From: a virus
Virus record (IMG/VR): IMGVR_UViG_3300033388_001351
Location: 1 to 25,315 of that record
Direction: 5' to 3' (one strand)
DNA: 25,315 bases
The notes under the pieces were generated by a model. That model worked only from the letters and a program-made list of their open reading frames with translations, did no database searches and was not told where the DNA came from. This document shows positions 22,491 to 25,315 of this stretch, in pieces. The translations under genes were made by a program, and so were the position numbers. The first letter of the stretch is position 1. Each line of letters opens with the position of its first letter.

Positions 22491-22521
22491 GGCTCATAAC
22501 TATATAAAAATAACACAGATA

Positions 22522-22530
22522 GATAAATAC
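22522..22530 (+). promoter_or_regulatory. T4-type late promoter
   Basis: GATAAATAC; predicted +1 near 22535, 39-nt leader to ATG 22574. Confidence 0.85.
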
Positions 22531-22537
22531 TTGCATA

Positions 22538-22552
22538 GTAGGATTAACCTGC
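22538..22552 (+). promoter_or_regulatory. 5' UTR hairpin, second copy
   Basis: GTAGG-ATTAA-CCTGC; the C-to-T change relative to the first copy turns a C-G pair into U-G, so the stem is kept although the loop changed. Confidence 0.6.
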
Positions 22553-22573
22553 GACAAAATTAGGAGAAGTAAA

Positions 22574-22966
22574 ATGGTAACAAGAGTAAATGGCGCACCA
22601 ACACAGGGCGTATGGTTTTCAGCAAATGTTCGTTTCTTAGATCTAACAGTAACAAACGGCGATTTCCTTAACGACCTAACTGTACCTGGTACAGCACCTG
22701 TACCAAACAGCACACTAGAAGTAGTTCTAGAAGCAATTGCAACACGCGGCACAATCATCGGAGTAACAGTCATTGATATTGATGACGTTAATGTTATGGT
22801 TGATTATGCACAAGCATATGACGATGCAGCAGTTGTAGCAGAAGTTACAGCACTAATTGATGCATTCGACGGCGCAACTCCAGGCTTGGATGTTGCTGAT
22901 CTAACAGCTTCAGCATTCGTAGTTGAATCTGGTTTTGCAGGCGCAACACAGGGTACACCAGCATAA
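22574..22966 (+). CDS. small late paralogue 2 (130 aa)
   Basis: Shares its start (MVTRVNGAPTQGVWFSANVR) and end (VVESGFAGATQGTPA) with paralogue 1. Its middle (LEVVLEAIATRGTIIGVTVI, then DIDDVNVMVDYAQAYDDAAV) aligns with paralogue 3 downstream. The composition is acidic and beta-rich with no Cys or Trp beyond the N-terminus. Late promoter, conserved 5' UTR hairpin, strong ribosome site and terminator point to an abundant virion protein. Confidence 0.65.
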   Translation: MVTRVNGAPTQGVWFSANVRFLDLTVTNGDFLNDLTVPGTAPVPNSTLEVVLEAIATRGTIIGVTVIDIDDVNVMVDYAQAYDDAAVVAEVTALIDAFDGATPGLDVADLTASAFVVESGFAGATQGTPA

Positions 22967-22993
22967 TAGCTAGTATACTTGCACAAAATTTAA

Positions 22994-23020
22994 AGCAGTC
23001 CTTCGGGGCTGCTTTTTTTT
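22994..23020 (+). terminator. Rho-independent terminator with UUCG loop
   Basis: AGCAGTCC-TTCG-GGGCTGCT (one G-T pair) followed by a T run to 23020. Confidence 0.95.
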
Positions 23021-23039
23021 GTCTTAAAAATATCTTTTA

Positions 23040-23048
23040 GATAAATAA
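23040..23048 (+). promoter_or_regulatory. T4-type late promoter
   Basis: GATAAATAA; predicted +1 near 23053, 25-nt leader with AGGAG before ATG 23078. Confidence 0.8.
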
Positions 23049-23077
23049 CAGTATAACCAAATTCAGGAGTTAGAACA

Positions 23078-23785
23078 ATGGCAGTAAGAGTACACGGCGG
23101 CATAATTAATGACCAAATGCTAGCAGGTAACATTCGATATTTCGATATTGAAGAAGCTAACATGACAGTGAATACAATTGCGAGTCTAGGCACAGCTAAT
23201 CCATTCCAAGTAACCAAAGCCGAAACAGTAGTTGGTGGTACGGGCTATTCGGTACTTGATGTATTGACAGTAGTTGGTGCAGGCACAGCAGCAACATTGA
23301 CTGTAGAAGTTGTAGACGCGGGCGTAGTTGTTGGTGTTTCGTTAACAACACCTGGTTCTTACACTACCCTGCCGACTAATCCAGTAGCCACAACTGGTGG
23401 CGCGGCCACAGCAACATTTGATCTGAGCTATACAAGTACCCTAATCATCCCAGGTGCAGGAACAGGCGCAAATGAATACTTTGTTGCCCGTGATAAGCCA
23501 GTTGCAGGCAGCGCAGTAGATCAAGTGCTATTTGAAGTTGCAAAATTTGGCACAATTGTACAAATCGCAATAGTAGACGTAGATACAGTACGTGTAGCAC
23601 TTGAAAACGATAGCATGTCTTGGGATACGGCTGTAGTAGGTGACGCGGCAGCAGAGATGGAAGATGCAATTCAAGCACTAGGTACAATAACAGTTCCTGA
23701 CGTAACAACAAACGGCCTAGGTTTTGACCTAAGTTTAGCAACGGTCAACGAGCGTACACTCGCAAGTTTCGCACCATTGCCGTAA
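23078..23785 (+). CDS. late paralogue 3 with inserted beta domain (235 aa)
   Basis: The ends and C-terminal part follow the small late paralogues: MAVRVHGG at the start, FEVAKFGTIVQIAIVDVDTV and a segment near DAAAEMEDAIQALGTI. Between about residues 47 and 122 it carries an extra Gly/Val/Thr-rich domain (VVGGTGYSVLDVLTVVGAGT, VSLTTPGSYTTLPTNPVATT) of a kind I recall as an insertion in marine phage structural proteins. I infer a domain gain in a duplicated virion protein, possibly exposed on the particle. Own promoter and terminator. Confidence 0.65.
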   Translation: MAVRVHGGIINDQMLAGNIRYFDIEEANMTVNTIASLGTANPFQVTKAETVVGGTGYSVLDVLTVVGAGTAATLTVEVVDAGVVVGVSLTTPGSYTTLPTNPVATTGGAATATFDLSYTSTLIIPGAGTGANEYFVARDKPVAGSAVDQVLFEVAKFGTIVQIAIVDVDTVRVALENDSMSWDTAVVGDAAAEMEDAIQALGTITVPDVTTNGLGFDLSLATVNERTLASFAPLP

Positions 23786-23812
23786 TATAAGATTTCGTTG
23801 GCAAAAAGTAAT

Positions 23813-23836
23813 GGGCACTTCGGTGCCCTTTCTTTT
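23813..23836 (+). terminator. Rho-independent terminator with UUCG loop
   Basis: GGGCAC-TTCG-GTGCCC followed by TTTCTTTT. An outer TTGGCA/TGCCAA pair (from about 23798 to 23856) flanks it. Confidence 0.92.
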
Positions 23837-23860
23837 GTATGCGTTTTCTGCCAAGGTGTT

Positions 23861-23869
23861 GATAAATAC
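23861..23869 (+). promoter_or_regulatory. T4-type late promoter
   Basis: GATAAATAC; predicted +1 near 23874, 21-nt leader with GGGAG before ATG 23895. It reads the last three genes of the window. Confidence 0.85.
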
Positions 23870-23894
23870 TTGTACATACACATAGGGAGACGAT

Positions 23895-24341
23895 ATGGTT
23901 AGTAAGACACATGGCATAGCCAGTGCTACAAGAATCGTCACAGGAGCTTTACAATGTTACACAGTTTGGTGCAAGTCACCTAGCGCATATACTGATCCAG
24001 ATAATGCGTCAGGGGTAAACTTGAAAATAACGGGTAATATTGTAGACGAAACACAGAAAAATTTTGAATTAATGGTACAAAGCATTGGCCTAAGGACTAT
24101 GCCCATTATTTTGAATGATCCACAGGCTGTGATTGACTTAGCAGAAGATGGAGCAGCCTCACTTAATGGTGAGGGGTTTGTATGGCGCTTTGGCGTTGAA
24201 CAAATCGGCATCTTTAGAAATGCAAAAAGTGAATTCGGACTATTGGTTGACGAGATGAATGGTGTAGTATTATCGAATGGTGCAATATTGCGCACTTCGG
24301 GAAATGACCAGAATATAGAGTTTGAGAAACAGGAATTATAA
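23895..24341 (+). CDS. late hypothetical protein (148 aa)
   Basis: Begins MVSKTHGIASATRIVTGALQ, a start with some likeness to the small paralogues (short charged opening then Gly) but not clearly homologous. The rest is mixed alpha/beta: LKITGNIVDETQKNFELMVQ, RTMPIILNDPQAVIDLAEDG, FVWRFGVEQIGIF. It has no Cys cluster beyond C21/C26, and no membrane segment. First gene of a late unit with the two modular genes that follow; stop overlaps the next start (TAATG). A virion protein is likely. Confidence 0.6.
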   Translation: MVSKTHGIASATRIVTGALQCYTVWCKSPSAYTDPDNASGVNLKITGNIVDETQKNFELMVQSIGLRTMPIILNDPQAVIDLAEDGAASLNGEGFVWRFGVEQIGIFRNAKSEFGLLVDEMNGVVLSNGAILRTSGNDQNIEFEKQEL

Positions 24342-24910
24342 TGCTAGTTGAAGAAGTAGTAACGTCCGACGAAAAATACGTAGTTATTGGTAGGGATTCT
24401 GACGGATACCAGTGGGACGTTGATCGTGACCTCAGCAAAGAGCAAGCTATGGCAGCAGGTGCTTCCGCGGCAGAAGAAGACGTTAACGTATACGGCGAAA
24501 ACGCAACAATGGAAAGAACTAGCGAGTGGTCTTGGCGTGTAAAATCTCCAGGACACAGCTATACGGCTTGGTTTACTGTTTATCTCCAAGACGAGAACGA
24601 AGACAAAGAACTTGCTGCTGACAATGAATGGCATGACGGTATAGCTGAAGAGGTAGACGTTGAAGAAGGCATAGCTTGGAAAAAGCGAGGCCAAAAAATT
24701 ATACGTCAATTTCGTTGTGCATCAGGCCCACGTAAAGGTCGCGTTGTAGCTAGCCCAGGACAATGCTTCAAGCCAATCGACATTAAGAAGCGGGCTTCTT
24801 TGCGCCGAACAAAAGCAAAGATGGGTACAAGAGCAACACGTAAGAGTCAACGAACAAAGAAATTTAACCCTGTAAGCAAAAGGGTTAAGTCAATGAACAA
24901 GAGACGATAA
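24341..24910 (+). CDS. two-part late protein with basic C-terminal domain (189 aa)
   Basis: Residues 1-105 are acidic and include a YVVIGRDSDGYQWDVDRDLS segment. After GIAE|EVDVEE|GIAWKKRG, which contains candidate protease sites, comes an 80-residue, strongly basic domain (KIIRQFRCASGPRKGRVVAS, PGQCFKPIDIKKRASLRRTK, ending KRVKSMNKRR). I recall this basic module at the C-terminus of proteins in many marine T4-like phages. Two conserved Cys may bind metal. Cleavage at VEE|G would release a DNA-binding, histone-like peptide inside the head; this is inference. Confidence 0.65.
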   Translation: MLVEEVVTSDEKYVVIGRDSDGYQWDVDRDLSKEQAMAAGASAAEEDVNVYGENATMERTSEWSWRVKSPGHSYTAWFTVYLQDENEDKELAADNEWHDGIAEEVDVEEGIAWKKRGQKIIRQFRCASGPRKGRVVASPGQCFKPIDIKKRASLRRTKAKMGTRATRKSQRTKKFNPVSKRVKSMNKRR

Positions 24911-25315
24911 TGAAAAAGTTTATACAGAACCTAGAAGAGAAGACACAGTCTGTGTTGTTTGAAGGACTTTCAGATGACGCTGCCGAACTAACTGGCATTG
25001 ACAAAGAAATGGTAGATGACGCAGTTAAGGGACTCAGTTATGCTAACTACTTGGAACTTGGCAATGCTATTGACATTGACGATGTTGAGACAGTAAAAGA
25101 AATCCTAGGCACAGTTGTTGATCTAGTCCCAGGCGATGACATTGATCTTGAAGAGGGTATATTCGGCGACATGATTCACGACCTTACAAAAGAAAAATGC
25201 GATTATTGTGGCGGCGAGTTTCAATTTGAAGGCGAAGATGTGCATGACTATAAGGGCGGAACAAAATCCATGGGCGACCCATTTCGGTTATGTGGAGTAT
25301 GCGATAGTGTATGGA
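24910..25315 (+). CDS. modular late protein, cut by the window end (135+ aa)
   Basis: Begins MKKFIQNLEEKTQSVLFE|GL, another leader ending in LxE|G. A helical module (ELTGIDKEMVDDAVKGL, then YANYLELGNAIDIDDVETVK) is followed by IDLEE|GIFGD and a zinc-ribbon module (CDYCGGEF, CGVC). The same build as the 800- and 433-residue proteins: small domains separated by LEE|G-type borders. The start overlaps the upstream stop (TAATG). The 3' end is outside the window. Confidence 0.65.
   Translation, partial: MKKFIQNLEEKTQSVLFEGLSDDAAELTGIDKEMVDDAVKGLSYANYLELGNAIDIDDVETVKEILGTVVDLVPGDDIDLEEGIFGDMIHDLTKEKCDYCGGEFQFEGEDVHDYKGGTKSMGDPFRLCGVCDSVW

Overview
The window is a stretch of a T4-like myovirus genome, probably a marine phage of the cyanophage/pelagiphage type. 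The evidence is a UvsW-type recombination helicase, a gp61 primase overlapping a gp41 replicative helicase, many copies of a GATAAATAC late promoter close to the T4 consensus TATAAATA, tight TAATG/ATGA gene overlaps and moderately AT-rich DNA. No photosynthesis gene is present, so the host is more likely a heterotrophic marine bacterium, which is inference. There are no insertion sequences, integrases or CRISPR arrays.

Layout. 1-441: two tRNA-like genes whose acceptor, D and T-loop sequences flank long structured inserts instead of a normal anticodon arm, followed by a terminator. 402-3517 (minus): an ~800-residue modular zinc-finger protein, a 161-residue protein and a FeoA-domain protein, read from a late promoter. 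3580-9020 (plus): uvsW, small conserved phage proteins, a broken or frameshifted gene, a DEDD exonuclease, a zinc-finger protein and a 194-residue miniature relative of the DnaE polymerase core. 9008-11831 (minus): six late genes including a HEXXH protein and a two-helix membrane protein. 12004-15867 (plus): an early gene with a consensus sigma70 promoter, a late virion-type protein, then primase and helicase. 15880-22103 (plus): a late operon with a lipoprotein, a freshly duplicated and broken gene, a Pol-beta-fold nucleotidyltransferase and a ligase-like protein. 22135-25315 (plus): small paralogous late proteins, each with its own late promoter and several with UUCG terminators, then modular proteins running off the window.

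How the genes fit together. Early and middle genes (uvsW, exonuclease, primase, helicase) serve DNA replication and recombination and sit behind host-type promoters. Most other genes sit behind late promoters and so are probably virion or packaged proteins. Many late proteins with unrelated bodies begin with short similar leaders (MNEMRKLME, MRALELLE, MRARELLAEA, MKNITEA). The leaders often end in a (I/L/V)-x-E|(A/G/S) site like the one cut by the T4 prohead protease gp21. The same sites recur inside the largest proteins between small domains. I infer a set of capsid-targeted internal cargo proteins, some possibly polyproteins, including a nucleotidyltransferase and a ligase-like enzyme.

Two expression features stand out. 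At least five promoters, host-type and late, are placed so that transcription should begin on or next to the A of the ATG (leaderless mRNA). One late promoter lies in the loop of an inverted repeat that would hide the downstream start codon in read-through transcripts.
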